Assembly: GCF_000003855.2 (NCBI RefSeq)
Contig: NW_003101668.1
Location: 1,306,793 to 1,370,792 of the forward strand
Direction of reading: 5' to 3'
Length of the DNA: 64,000 bases
Origin: Blastomyces gilchristii SLH14081
Lineage: Eukaryota > Ascomycota > Eurotiomycetes > Onygenales > Ajellomycetaceae
Shown: positions 10,917 through 23,579 of the stretch, one piece after another
How positions within the stretch are numbered: position 1 is the first letter of the stretch
How the letters are laid out: each line of letters opens with the position of its first letter
The notes under the pieces: generated by a model
The model's input: only the letters and a program-made list of their open reading frames with translations
Told to the model about the DNA's origin: nothing
The model's database searches: none
Translations under genes and position numbers: made by a program

Positions 10917-11242
10917 TTAACTCTCTCTTTTCAGAAGTGAGGTTTGAGTGATAGAATTGCAGATGCATAGTTCTCATCAGTCAAGAGTGACTATTTCAGA
11001 TAATGCAGAGCTCAGAATTCAGATCAGATAATTATAGCGAACTTATTTCATAAGATATTATCAGCTATAACTATGAGATCTTTCATTGAGAATATTTTTA
11101 ATCTCTTATTCAAGTGCATTATCTTCTTCTATGATCTCTAACAGTTGTCAGTTCAAAGTTAATTGAGAAGAAAATAAATCAGTAGGAGTATAGCAGAGTA
11201 AGCTCATATGAAAGATATTATGAATTTCTGACAGTGTGTTAA
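10917..11242 (-). other. X-b 3' noncoding region, first part
   Basis: Matches X-c 28440-28750. No gene. Continues at 20167 after the Y-a insertion. Confidence 0.65.
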
Positions 11243-11409
11243 TATAATTTGAAAGAATGTAGAACTGCTGAATAATAATGCGGCCGCTTCTGAACACGCT
11301 TACAAATGAAAAGAGATCATAGCAGCCACTAATTAATTTAGTATAACATATATAAGAAGCTAGCATACATCTGTAATTGTATGCTGACTCAAGCAACCTT
11401 TGAATCACA
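11243..11409 (+). repeat. 5' LTR of Y-a
   Basis: 167 bp. The canonical TGTG start has decayed to TATA here; the end is GAATCACA. It holds a TATA-like box, CATATATAAGAAG (about 11348), and the 8-bp palindrome GCGGCCGC (11280-11287). The paired LTR is at 20000-20166. Confidence 0.88.
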
Positions 11410-11424
11410 TCTGATAGCATGTCT
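11410..11424 (+). promoter_or_regulatory. Putative primer-binding site of Y-a
   Basis: TCTGATAGCATGTC follows the LTR directly and is conserved at the same place in Y-b (48889-48902, minus) and Y-c (62216-62229, minus). If TGA was TGG before mutation, the core TGGTAGCA resembles a primer site for the 3' end of initiator-Met tRNA. The tRNA identity is an inference. Confidence 0.45.
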
Positions 11425-11429
11425 AAAAA

Positions 11430-13410
11430 CTGGTGAGAAGTGCAAGCTTCTTCAGAATGTGATAATTTCATCTACAATGATGATTCATAGTTATCATGTC
11501 AGAGTGATTCTAAACATCTCAAAAGATAGTATATAAAGAAGCAGTAAGTGAAAGAGCATCTGATTGATACTGCTTCACTTGTTGAGGAAAAACTTCACAC
11601 TCAGACAAATGCTATATATGTGAACAGATGAGATGTGAGAAAGAGAATAAGAGCAGTGAATCAGATTCAAAGAAGTCTGCTCTCTACTCAGAAGAATAAA
11701 AAGAAGAGTGATTACTATCAGAATTATATAATAGTAACAGAAAACACAAAACAGAAATTATATAATCATATAATAATAGACACTGTACAATTAATAAAAA
11801 ACTACTGAAATGAACATCTTTTCTAGTTATTATGAACACTCTTCTCTGCTATCTAAATCAGAAGATATACAGAATCTCTGAGAGAGTTTACTCAAAGCAG
11901 TAAGAAAAGCAGCTGAGATCATTAAATCAGAAGTAAAACTCTGTATATATACAAGAATTCTAAATAAGATTAAAGTCTTGTGTACATAGTAGCAGGCTGA
12001 GACAGAAGTCAAATAATAATTAATATTCATCACAGATCAAGCATTCACTATGAAGAGCTTTGCTAACATAATTATCATTATTAATAATAATAGGAAAAAT
12101 CAGGTCATAGATCTGCAGCAGAAGATTAAATGTTTATAAAGATAAACAATTATACTGAATCTGAAGATCTTATTATAATTATTCACAATCTCTTCAGAAG
12201 TGTCCACATTATCTAAGATTACTGCATATAATGAGAATTCAAGTATGAGTTATATCAAGTCAGACAATCTACTGCAGTTATTAAGCTTCAATGATAACTG
12301 AAAAAATAATGCTGTAATTAGCTGACTAAGTAAAATATGATCATATTATTGAATTAAGTATGAACTCACAGATAGATAGTCAATGAAATTTCAATAAGTT
12401 TTAAGATCTGTTATGTTTCTACATAGAAAAGTGAAGTTATTATAAATAACTGATAAAAAGATAAATCTTACAGACTCAGAGTAATATTCATTTCTATGAA
12501 CATGAAACAAGTTTTTCAAATGAATCTTATACAACTTTAAGAAAGTGAATATATAAGATAAGTGATATAAATACTTTACTAAGTGTAAATAAGTGAGTAA
12601 TCTGATATTATACTTCACACATTTTAGTTTACACTATCTTATATTAAATGCAAAGCTTTCAATATTATTATGTTTACAGATCTTTATTCATGATCTTATA
12701 TCTGAGTTAAGAGTAGAATGAAAATGCTTAAGCTTATAATTAAGAACAGTGAAAGAAGTATATAATATTCTCATTATATAGAAATTAGTAAGTCAGCTAT
12801 AACAGAAAATACTGTAATTAAGTGTATCTCAGTGAAGAACAGATAATCAGACTTCTATAATATAAGTCACACACTTAGATACAATAAATCTAGATTTGAA
12901 TAATATTACTAAAGTACTGAATTCTCTGAAGAAGAAATTCTCTGAGTGAAAATCTTATTATTATTATTATTGTTATTCTTTCATTATACTTATATGCAAG
13001 CGGAGCTTATGATGAGTCCTTGCATGATGTTAAATACAGGTTAAGTGTTGATTATACAGGAGGAAATACAGGTGTTGAGACCACATCAAGATAACAAGAA
13101 CATAGAAAATACAAAGAAGTGACAATTAGATACATGCGATAATAACTTCCCAGCCCAGGAACATAGAGCGATTTATTGAAGCAATTTGTACACCTCTGTA
13201 TTGATTAGAAACCTGAGGTGCTTAGGTTCCGGATTTAATGTATTCTCTGCGGGTTTCGAACTCACACGCCTTGGTTTCTCACATCAAGGCACTACCAGGT
13301 GGCCGCATTAACCATTCGGCCACCAGGGCGAGTGAAAATCTTGATATTGTGAGTATCAAGCTTGCTTCAACTATAGATACTAAAATCATGATATAAAAGA
13401 TTATACACAG
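11430..13410 (+). pseudogene. Y-a gag remnant with zinc-knuckle relic
   Basis: The capsid region is readable around 12300-12640: a tryptophan-rich segment in which most Trp codons are now TGA, including DKINLTDSE and LYNFKKVNI fragments. SINE S1 splits the frame at 12957-13329. The zinc knuckle at 13363-13404 reads CFNYRY-stop-NHDIKDY, that is CX2CX4HX4C with two of the three Cys lost to Tyr; the same knuckle is intact in Y-b. Gag would form the particle and bind genomic RNA. Confidence 0.65.
12957..13329 (-). mobile_element. SINE S1
   Basis: 373 bp, minus orientation, inside Y-a gag. Target duplication GAGTGAAAATCTT (13 bp) at 12944-12956 and 13330-13342. On minus it starts GCCC(T/C)GGTGGCCGAATGG, has box B GGTTCGAAACC-type sequence near 13255 (slightly mutated), and ends in an AAT repeat, seen here as TTATTATT at 12957-12975. 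Confidence 0.92.
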
Positions 13411-13429
13411 TATACATAGTTAAGAGAAG

Positions 13430-16400
13430 TAAGAAAGTTAAAAAACTAGCAGAATCAGTGAGCTTGAAGATGCTTACTAATATTCTATGAAAAGTCTTCA
13501 AAGTGAAAGAAATACTCATAATAGATAACTCTCTGAATGCTGTGAATATTAAGAGAAAGCAGGCTTCTGACTGAGATATGAGTGAGAAAGAAGTAAATAC
13601 TTATCTTAATATCTTAAGATCTGAAATATTAATGTATAGAGATCACTTGAATAAGAATTAAGAGATAACTGTAAAAGAATTAGCTGATATAGAAGCTTTT
13701 ATATAATATATTAATAATTATATAATGTGAAGACTAAAAGAAGTCTGTTAAGTGAATAATTTTTAATATATAAAATTATCTGATAATTAATATTTAATAT
13801 CATCTGTAAAAGTAAGAGTTTCCTTGCACTTTAAAGAATAGTCTTACTATATTTGAGTATAAGAGCTACAGAACATAAAATACAATGTTATTCTCAGACT
13901 TAATTGATTTTAAAGATTCAATTCACAGATTCAATGATGTACATATCACATACAATTAACTGATAGAAAGAAAACAGTTCGTACAATTCTATCAACTGAT
14001 ATGAGAAGGATATTTTACATCTCTGATATAGAAGAATTAAATCTACTTATACATTAATGAGTAAACAGAACAATTCATAAGATCTCATTCAAAAGAATTC
14101 TGCATGTCAAACAGAACTCAGAAGAAGAGAAAACCAAGATAAAGAATATGTAGAAGAATAAGTGTATAGAGAAACTTCTGAAGAAGTATAAGATGATCTT
14201 CTGAACAGATCTTTTATTGAAATTACTGCTGAAATGAGGATTTGTACATGAGATTAATATGAAAGATATGAAATCAGTCAATCAAAATGTATACTCTCTG
14301 TTGCAAATGCATCTTGAAGAACACAAGTGTCAGATCACAGATCTTCTAGAATATGATGATATACAATTCTTATCAAGTGTGTGAGATTTCTCAGTTCTAT
14401 TTATGAAAAAGGCAGAAGAAAAGTGACAGATGTGTATTAATTATCAAGTGCTTAATAAGCTTATAATTAAGAATAGATAGTCACTGTTATAGATTCAATA
14501 ACAGTTGAATACAGTTGAAAACATCTGATATCTATTAAAGATCAATCTTCTCTCAGAATACTGATAGATCTGTATAGATAAACTATCAGTATCACAAAGT
14601 GTATTTAATATATAATGAGAGAAGTTCAAGTTTCTGATAATATTATTCAGTCAGATAAATGCACTCATTATTATCTAAATAATGACAAATATAATTCTTT
14701 ATAAATAGAATGAAATCTCATATCTTGTATATCTGAATAACATCTTGATTATTTCAAACTTATACAATAAATATCTGAAGCATCTTGATGAAGTGCTTAT
14801 AACTCTGACAGAGTATAAGCTCTACATCAAATTAATCAAGTATGTGTTTGAAATAGAAGAGTTAAAGTTCATGAGATATATAATAGATAATAACTGTATA
14901 CATCTCATTCTGAAGAAATTGAATGTCATAGTGAATTGATCACAGCTGAAAAATGTATATCATGTATAATAATTTCTTAAGTTGATCTCATATTATCACA
15001 GATTTATCAAGAATTTCACATAAATAGCTATATCACTCTCAGATCTCTTAAGAGAAATAGATGCAAATCTGTAAAAGAAGAAGTTTCATTCAATTATCTG
15101 AAATACTGTGTGTGAAGAGATCTTTCTTACACTGAGAGAATATATAACAACATTCTCAGTACTTATTTAATGAGATTATGATAAATCTTTCTACATTGAG
15201 ACAGATGTATTCAAATGAGCTATCAGAGATACTCTTCTTCAGATGACTAAGAACAGCAAGCTGCACTCAGTGATATATAATGATAGAAAACTATCAGACA
15301 CTGAGCTCAATTACTCAGTGTATGAAAAGAAATTACTAGTGATTAAACATATACTGATATTATGAGATAGATATATTAATGACAGATATATAATAACAGT
15401 AATCACAGATTAGAAAAGTCTCATCTTTCTATAATTAATAATAAAATCTTTCAAACATTTAATATATTAAATCTGAGAGTTTCAAGTGTACAATCTTCAT
15501 ATTAAATACTGAAGGAAATCAGATACTATAATATCTGATGTAATCAGTTATAGATCTGATTTTATGAGTGAGACTTCTGTGAATCAGATATAAGAAAAGT
15601 TCATGTTAAACACAGTGAGAAGATGTAAGAAATCAGAATGAGTGAATACAATGATCTCTCACTTGAAAAATGATAAAGTATTAGGTAATAAACATTTTAC
15701 AAAGATAGTAGAAGAGATACTTCTGAACTTTAAGCTGAAGAAATTGAAAAATAATATTATACTGTATTATAATCTAGAATATATCTGAAACATTTATTTA
15801 GATATAACTTGATGACTTATATATACAATAAATTCAGTTACTTAGAAACTTCTGAACTCATGAGTATACTTGAATCAAGAGTATACTGATCAAGCATGAT
15901 CAAGAACATTCAGATATATACTCACAAGTGCCTAAATTATCAGGTTGTAAAAGAATCTAAGAAAGAGTTAGAATATAAAAAAGTACAATATCAGATAAAA
16001 TATATAATACAACTGTTTAAACAATGAAAGATGAATCTCATAGATATATTACTGTGAATATCAAATGAAAATCATTGAATAATCACTGATATTGACTACA
16101 CTACTGAGTGATCAGTTGTGAAAGCAGTTTCAGAGATGATAGAGAAAATAGTGATAAAATTTCTATGTAATGAGATCTATATTAACTGTGAAATGTCACA
16201 TGAAATTCTGACAGATAATGATATGAATTTCATAGAAGAAGTAGTAAGGCATTTCATGAGCCAGTTACAGACAAGACATTGTAAAACAATATCATATCAC
16301 TTATAGACAAATAGAAAGATGAAATACTTAAATAAAGTTCTGAGTAATATACTGATAAAATATCTAGTGAGTAAGTCTATAAGATTATAAGATAAATATC

Positions 16401-17250
16401 TTGAGCAGGGACTATTAATGACATAAATTCAGCAGTATGCAGTCTTTAAGTGTTTATTAATCTATCTGTTGTATGAATTGCATCCGCACATTCTGAAGAA
16501 TGCTTTGAAAAAGATGAGAAAGAAAATAGTAGTTATAGATACAGCAGTTACAGACACAGCAGTTGTGAATATAAAATCAAGATTGAAAGAGATTAGTTAT
16601 TATTATTATTATTATTATTATTATTCTTTCATTATACTCATATGCAAGTGGGGCTTATGATGAGTTCTTGCGTGATGTTAAATACAGGTCAAGTGTTGAT
16701 TATACAGAAGAAAATACAGGTGTTAAGATTATATCAAGATAACAAGAACATAGAAAAATACAAGGAAGTGACAATTAGATACATATGATAATAGCTTCTC
16801 AGCTCAGAAACATAGAGTAATTCATTGAAGTAATTTGTATATCTCTGTATTTATTAGAAACCTAAGATGCTTGAGTTCCGGATTTAATGTATTCCCTGCG
16901 GGTTTCAAACCCACGTGCCTTGGTTTCCCACGCCAAGGCGCTACTGAGTGGCCGCATTACTCATTCGGCCACCGGGGCAGAGAGACCAGTTATGTATGTG
17001 TAAAAGCTAACAAGTTACTTCTGAACTGAGTAATTCAATCAAAAAGAATATGAGACTTACTAGTTAAGAAATCAAGTCTTAAGATCAGAATATAAGTTTT
17101 TGTATATAATAAGAGTTCTGAGAAGTTTCAATCTAGATGATTTGAGCTCTATAAAATACTTAAATCACATTCTCTGAGAATATATATATTGAAGAAATCA
17201 GAGAAACAGGTCTAACATAACTTAATAAATAATTTACATCTTATAGAGAT
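13430..17250 (+). pseudogene. Y-a pol remnant: protease, RT, RNase H, integrase
   Basis: Protease-like sequence near 13890-14050. RT near 14280-15000 with YLNN at 14730-14741 in place of YLDD, so both catalytic Asp are lost. RNase H/connection around 15100-15500. Integrase zinc-binding module about 15840-15960 and DDE core to about 16480, including ILTDND (about 16207-16224) where families have TDNG, and a conserved VVRHFMSQLQ stretch. A GPY/F-like module (KF-x-S-x-WFELYKVLKSHSL) lies near 17110-17180. SINE S2 interrupts the linker at 16598. Dozens of stops, mostly TGA at tryptophan positions. Confidence 0.85.
16598..16980 (-). mobile_element. SINE S2
   Basis: About 383 bp, minus orientation, in the linker after integrase of Y-a. 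Target duplication AGAGATTAGT (16588-16597) against AGAGACCAGT (16981-16990), differing only by two C/T changes. Long TTA tract at the left is its 3' tail. The tRNA-like head at 16900-16978 keeps CCGGGGC and GGCC blocks. Confidence 0.9.
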
Positions 17251-19999
17251 AAAGATGTGAGACCTGAGTAAATTATAATTATTCATAGTACTATCATCAG
17301 TATTGAAGAAGAAGAGACTTATAATTAAAAAGTCTTACAAAGTAAGACAAATTATAGATGCTTATAAATCAGATAATCTCACTTATTTCAATCTTTTCAT
17401 AATAATAAGAAAAGAATGAGAAGAAATGAAGAAATCAGATAAATATCACACTTTAATAAGTGATGAGACTATAGTCAGTCATATAATAATACACTGTAAA
17501 TAGCAGGTGTAACACAGTAAAGAGCAGTGTCAAAGCAGCAGACTTGTATATAAGTTAGATAACAGAAGAAAAAGGAATTCAGAGTTGAATTCAACTATTT
17601 ATATCAGTTTAATTATAAAGATAATAGAGAATGAAGCATCTGAAACATTTATGAATATATAAGATTAAGTTATCTCAATCTCTGAAAATACTCAGAGATT
17701 AGATAAGATTAGTTTCAATAAGCTATTCACTGTAGTAGTCTGAGTGAGTGAAGAGAGACAATATAATATGTGAAACAGAATTATAAGAGATGAAAGCGGC
17801 TGAATCTAGTTACTGAATACTATAGTATATAGAGATTGTGTAAGAGTAGTGACTAACAGATAAAGAAAAAGTATAGAAAAAGAGAAGAGATAATGAATTA
17901 GTCATTAAATGTAAGAGTCAGTTATAAAAAGTCAAATGTTATTATACACATCTTATTCATTTTTATATGTCACATATTTAATCTATTTTCAACATCATGT
18001 TATCTGAAAAACATCAAAAACAAAGGAAATCTCAAAACTTAAGATCTGTAAGAAATTTAAGAGCTGTAAGCTACTCTTACAACAATGTTATACATGTCTC
18101 TGATTTCTCTACTACTCTGTATATAACATTAATGTCATTTATCACAAGATTGACTGAAATACTAATATAGAAATATGTATGTATGCATATAGAAAAATTG
18201 AAAGAGAGTGCAGAACCCGCAGAATCAGAAGTTAGAGTAGAAGAGAAAGAGATAGAAAAGAATGAAGAAGGCTGAGAAGAAGGCATAGACAGACTGAATA
18301 AATAATAATGAGAGTCACTCAGAGCTGAATACTTATAATCTAATATGCATATAATCTTCTCTACAGAGAAGGAAGAGAAAACAACAGAAGAAGCTTAAGA
18401 GTGAGAGAGTATAGTCTCAGTGATGTTATTATCTTTGAAAATTAAAATGATATCTGACACTGAAGTAACTAAGAATCATTATTAGTATATAAAACTATAA
18501 AAACAGAAATGAGAATAATTACTGAATAAACAACTGCTAGTTTTAGAGTTGTATATGTAATTACAACATGCATGAGACTTCTCAGAAAGAGAGAGAGATA
18601 CAGAGAAATGCAGAAAGTAGAATACAGTATATAAACAGCTCATTTTCACAATAATATTTTAGATAAGATGTACAAGTCTCATGTCTGCAGATGTAAAAGA
18701 GTATAATATCTGTATTTCTATTTCTGAAAATATGAATATTCTTCACCTGCATTTTAAAGTCAGATAACAGATATTACAGAATAGGTTAATATAAGTCTAT
18801 TATTTTAAAGAAATTTATCAGAGCAGATATATCTATAATATTAAATTTAATAATGTAAAAAGTTTCTTAATATCTGTGAATATTATAACTTTGTATATAA
18901 TAAAACTCATAATAATTTCTTCTAAGAACAGAAAAATCAGTATCAGAAAGAAAAGATGAAAGAAGAAGACTTATAATCTTAATACTGTTAAAATGAAGAA
19001 TAATTCTTTAGTATGAATGTATAATTATCTTATCATGAATATTTAAAATAAATATAATAATCAGTGTCTGTGACTGAGCTTCAGATAGTTGTATTATACA
19101 CAGTCTTTATATAATAAATTATTCTAGAGATTAGTAAAAAGAGTGAGAGTGTATATACTGAGAAATGTGATTTATTAAGTCTATACAATATCTTCTTGAA
19201 ATGAGAAGAGCTAATAACAGCAGCAGAAGTGACAGAGATAAAGAGAGTAGAAGTAGTGAGAGTAGAGATAGTAGAAGTAAGAATAGTAAGAGTAGAAATT
19301 GTGAGAGTAAGAGAATCAGATACAGAAATAAGTGAAGAAGATTGAGAGAGAGTAGCAGAGAAAGAAACAGAGAGAATAGAGAAGAATATAGAAGATCTGA
19401 TTACATATAACATGAATAATTTCTTCATTATTATATTCTTTAAGGTCTTGATTAATAATTCAACATTGAGTTCATTATCATTAATAGATACAGATCTGTC
19501 AATATGTAAAGATTCTATATAAATAAAAACAAATATATTAGTATCTGCATTTATATAAAATTATATCTGAAAACACAATCTGATGTCTGCTGAGAAAAGA
19601 AGATTGAGAGTGTATAAGAAAATGAAGAAGATAAGTCATTTATAATAATACATTTTGATAATTATTAGAAGAAAAAACAAGTTCTGATTATATTTCACAA
19701 CACATTATACTTACTGCTAATAAACTGCCTGATATAAGTGCTATAATAATACTTGTTATGAGAATGAGAGATTATTGCCAGAAACATGTATAATATGATA
19801 GATAAATGAATAGAAGATGTTAAACAGAAGAAGAAGCAGAAATCTTGTATAAGATAATAGTATTTAATAATGATGATAATAGAGATGATAATTGAAGAAT
19901 AGAAATATTAGTGAATAAGTAATATAAAATAGTGAAAGCTTCTCCGAGAGCAGCTTACATCATGATTATATGAGTGTGACTGAATCTAATGAGAGAGAA
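17250..19999 (-). other. Y-a: extra block between pol and 3' LTR, open frames on minus
   Basis: About 2.7 kb absent from X. Two frames antisense to pol remain open: 19428-19081 (115 codons, with a Ser/Thr-rich middle and the conserved end YYIKTVYNTTI) and 18286-18077 (69 codons, containing SVNLVINDINVIYRVVEKSE). Both have colinear relatives in Y-b (41478-41948, 42664-42942) and Y-c (54219-54557, 55209-55559). The intervening cysteine-rich frame of the other copies is destroyed here. Confidence 0.5.
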
Positions 20000-20166
20000 T
20001 GTGATTCAGAAGAATATACAACTACTGAATAATAACACACCTGCTTCTGAACACACTTACGAATGTAAAGAAGCCATAGCGGCCACTAATTAATTTAGTA
20101 TAATGTATATAAGAAGCCGGTGTACGTCTCTAATTATACACTGACTTAAGCACTCTTTTAATCACA
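20000..20166 (+). repeat. 3' LTR of Y-a
   Basis: 167 bp, TGTGATTCAG...TTAATCACA. Directly preceded by a purine tract (AATGAGAGAGAA, 19988-19999) suited to plus-strand priming. Differences from the 5' LTR are nearly all transitions. Confidence 0.88.
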
Positions 20167-20292
20167 TTAAGATAATAGTTGTGACTGTCTAAAACTTCTA
20201 TCACTTTGTATTTAACATGACAGTAGTTCAGTGTATAAGATGAGTGTGTGATTCATATATTTTTTAGATTCGATCACATCAGATCTTCTATC
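20167..20292 (-). other. X-b 3' noncoding region, second part
   Basis: Resumes X-b after Y-a and ends with the W target CTATC (20288-20292). No gene. Confidence 0.6.
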
Positions 20293-20392
20293 TGTTGGTG
20301 ATTACTACACCTACCCTAGTCACGTGCCACCCCAACCTATTTAGTGTAACTCGCGTAGTTAGATTACAACATAACAATGTTATTCTTCAAGA
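20293..20392 (+). repeat. 5' LTR of W
   Basis: 100 bp, TGTTGGTGATT...TTCTTCAAGA. It differs from the 3' LTR at about seven positions; most are G-to-A or C-to-T in GG/CC or CA/TG context, one is a G/T transversion. Confidence 0.9.
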
Positions 20393-20406
20393 GGTTATGA
20401 AGCTCT
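20393..20406 (+). promoter_or_regulatory. Primer-binding site of W (half-tRNA initiator-Met type)
   Basis: GGTTATGAAGCTC begins right after the LTR. Complementarity to the initiator-Met tRNA anticodon arm (GGTTATGAG-like sites) is the known primer mode of copia and Ty5. Element V shows GTTATGAGCCTG at the same place. Confidence 0.6.
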
Positions 20407-20588
20407 TCACAAGCAATGAATAACTGTAATAACATGTCAACTACATCTCCATGTATTATTACGCGTGCCTAGATGTTTTTTATTAATTAATTGAACCCAT
20501 GGTTAATCTAAGATCCGGGGGGATGCCTGACTTAACAAAAGAATACATACCTTCAAGATGAAGAAACAAGAAAACATCAGAGCAGTAA

Positions 20589-21830
20589 ATGCAAGATCAC
20601 AGATCACTGTCAATGTTAATAACAAATCAGAAGGTGGCTTCAGAGGTGTTTGAGCTGAATGAAATCATTGCAGAAGAACAGTCTGATGAGTTCAATATAT
20701 ATGAAGACTCAGTTGAAGGCATCAGTGAGATGTCAGACAATGCAGAGAGCTCAAGTGACTGGAATGACAATAGCTCAGCAAGTGAGAAGACTTGTATAAG
20801 GCTTGAAATTGCAAGACTTCAGTATGAGGTTGAGTGAATGAAGATCAGTAGAAGTGACCCTGCAGGTGATGAGATGAGAGCAGATCTGACAGAATATCTT
20901 CAACAGAAAGAGAAGATATCTATCATAATAAAAGTTCTTGAAGAATTCAGAAGTCAAGTAAGACTCATTAAAAGATCAATTGTTCTCACTGAATTCATTA
21001 ACTACTCAATGTGAAGAGAGAAAATTCTTTTGACTATAGAACAGTCTGAAACTGATGATATTCTTGAAGATAATGACCTTGATGAGAATGTTATCATGAA
21101 CATGCAATGTTTCTGAAAAGAATGCAATCTTTGATTATATAATTACATGTGGTCTGCAATTGCCCTGCAGATCAAGACTCATTTCACTATACTTAAGAAG
21201 TTCAAATTATCAGCTTATGCTCTATGAACTATCATAGAGGATAACTTTTCTGAGAGACCTGCTATACACAGAACTTGTTTGTTTAAAGAGTTTATTGAAA
21301 TAATCTATAAAAGCAAAGAATCTGACAGAGCTTTCATTGAATGATTAATTATTATCAGAACTGATTATATCTGTCTGAGATATAAGATTGAAGATGTTGT
21401 GTTTTTCAATAGATTACTGACAGAAGTCAATAGAGATTGAGCATTCTTTATAAAGAATAGAATGAACCAGATTGATAAGAACAATTCAAGACCTTTAGAA
21501 GAAGACTTCATGAGATTATACTGTGACATACTTCTACACCTTTCTACTGCAGAAAATAGTAGTACTGAATTCATGAAAAATCCCGCGAATAATGCCTAAG
21601 ACAAGGATAAGAAAGACAAGAACACTGAATTCAAACCTAAATGTAGAAGTAATGAGGTGAAGATCTGCTATTATTGTTAAAAGATTGATCATATTCAGAC
21701 TAACTGTTGAAAGAAATACTCTGAGAAACATTCTTCAAATTCAAACTTCAACATCAATAGAAACAAGAATAAAGACAAGAATGCAGAGAATATAGATGCT
21801 GCTCCTGTTCACAATATCATAAAGCAAGTA
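20589..21830 (+). pseudogene. W gag with CX2CX4HX4C knuckle
   Basis: ATG at 20589 opens an 82-codon frame that continues in phase beyond TGA stops to the knuckle at 21666-21707, which reads CYYC-stop-KIDHIQTNC: all zinc ligands remain although the codon after the second Cys is TAA. Upstream is an acidic N-terminus and a helical copia-type capsid region (about 21130-21560, containing the FFNRLL segment). Downstream is Lys/Asn-rich. The product would be the particle protein of a Pseudoviridae-type element. Confidence 0.8.
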
Positions 21831-21839
21831 TTTTACATC

Positions 21840-22400
21840 AAAGAAAAGGCCTATGCAAGTAGTCAGACAGGAAAAGATACCTGAATTCTAGACTCTGAAT
21901 TGAGCACTCATATCACACCTCACAGAGATCTTATCATGGCAAAACCTCAGAAGATGAAAGTGATGTTGAAAATGACAGACAGAATGATGGTCTCTGCTGC
22001 AGCTATAGAAGATACAAAGATTTCAGTGAAAGGAACAGATATGCTGTTAAATGATGTTTGCTATGTCCTGAAGTTAGAAGTGAACCTCATGAGTATGAAT
22101 AAGCTTGTATGTCAGGGTTATATCTATAAGCAGTTGACATATGAGAATAATCATGCTATATTGATTATATCTCCTGACTGCATGTTCTTATTTACAGCAA
22201 GATTAAATGAGAATGATATCTATGAGATGAAAAGACTGATTACATACAGAGACTTGATCTGGTTTGCTATACTCAATGATGATTTTGAACCTGTGAACAC
22301 ATTACAGATGAAAGATGATACAATATTGACACTATCTGAAAGAAATAATACAAAGGTTATAGAACTTATAATAATACAATGATATTAAAAGCTAGAACAT
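21840..22400 (+). pseudogene. W protease
   Basis: ILDSELSTHIT at about 21885-21917 matches the copia protease active site ILDSGA-S-H, with the glycine after DS changed to Glu (GAA at 21897-21899). Downstream VCYVLKLEVNLMSMNKL (about 22056-22108) is the typical second half of the copia protease. The frame 21900-22382 is open for 160 codons. The G-to-E change is expected from GGA to GAA and should kill cleavage activity. Confidence 0.85.
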
Positions 22401-23300
22401 CTGAATTCTGTGAATATTGTAAAAATGACAGCAGATTCACAACTAGAAATGAGAATAAAGAATGACAGAGCTTTGCCATTCTGCAAGACCTGTATACAGG
22501 TAAAAATGACATATTCAACCTTCACATCTATGACATGAGCTGTCAAGTCAGTAATGAGATTCTTCATTGATCTGACAGGGAGTGGAAAAACACTTTTCAA
22601 CAGAAATGACACTCTCACTAGAGAGGGTGCAAGCTACTGATTGAGTATAACAGATAATACAATCTGTTATAGATGAGCAATTCTTATGATAAGAAAGAGA
22701 GAATCTACTGCAAGATTAATGAATTTCATCACAGATATTGAGATAATTACACAATATTGAGTTGAAACCCTACACTGAGATGATGAAGAAGAGTTCAAAA
22801 GTCAAGAACTTAAGATCTACTGTCAGAGCAAAGAAATAGCATATGAAATGACTACATCTGATATATCACAATTGAATGATCTAGTGAAATGTGTGAATTG
22901 AATAGTTGCAGAAAAGATGTGAAGTCTACTATTTAATAGTGAATTAGAAAGAGAACTTTGAGATGAAGTAATACAAGCTGTGATCATGATAATCAACACA
23001 TTCTCAACATCAATAAAGATATTTGAATGCAAGGAAGAAACATCACTTACATCTTTTAAAGCTTGAACTGAGGTGCAATCTTCTGTTCATTGAATACAGA
23101 GATGAGGATGCAAGGTCTATAAGAAGAATTTGAAAGTGTCAAATAAGCTCACAGATAGAACTGATGACAAGGAATGACAGCTGGTTGAATATCAAGAATT
23201 ATATCAATATCATGTATGGGATTCTGTTGCATGTTATCTTGAGATTGTATGAGATGTCATATTTGATGAAGCTTTTGACATGAGTGCAAATACACCTGTA
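22385..23300 (+). pseudogene. W integrase
   Basis: Follows the protease in phase. The zinc-binding end is readable as LPFCKTC near 22474-22494, followed by the core block FFIDLTGSGK (about 22562-22590, first catalytic Asp) and the later IVAEKM segment near 22901-22920, where the third catalytic acid lies in copia integrases (usually NGVAERM-like). The block RELWDEVIQA (about 22952-22980) is characteristic. TGA codons interrupt tryptophan positions. Confidence 0.75.
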
Positions 23301-23579
23301 AATACAGTGAGAGAATTCAATGAATTGCTTAATGAATTGAACATTCTGAATGTTAGAGAGAGATAACAGCACTGCTTACTATGACACCTTGTAAAGAAAA
23401 AGTCAGATGTTTTGAAGATAATTGTAAATAAGAACTTAGAGAGTGTAATTGATTTAATCTATCTTCTAGATAATGAGACACAGCTTGTCATGAATGAAGA
23501 GTCTGAAGACTCTGTTAATGAGAATGATTCTGTTCTAAGTGTTCTGACAGACTGATCAACTACACTGATGGAAGTCAAG

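Larger units (their letters stand above)
11243..20166 (+). mobile_element. Y-a: Ty3/gypsy retrotransposon, plus strand, both LTRs present
   Basis: 8924 bp including two SINEs, with 167-bp LTRs at 11243-11409 and 20000-20166 and a 4-bp duplication TTAA at 11239-11242 and 20167-20170. The uninterrupted target is visible in X-c near 28750 (GTGTCAAGATAATAG). Order: gag, zinc knuckle, protease, RT, RNase H, integrase with GPY/F-like end, then about 2.7 kb with antisense frames, then a purine tract and the 3' LTR. This is the most decayed of the three Y copies. Confidence 0.9.

Noticed and set aside
11148..11471. 107-codon open frame on minus
   Set aside because: It crosses the X-b/Y-a junction and the whole Y-a 5' LTR, so it is a chance fusion.
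16469..16660. Open frame ending in a run of tyrosines
   Set aside because: The Tyr run is the translated TTA tail of SINE S2; only its first part is Y-a integrase.
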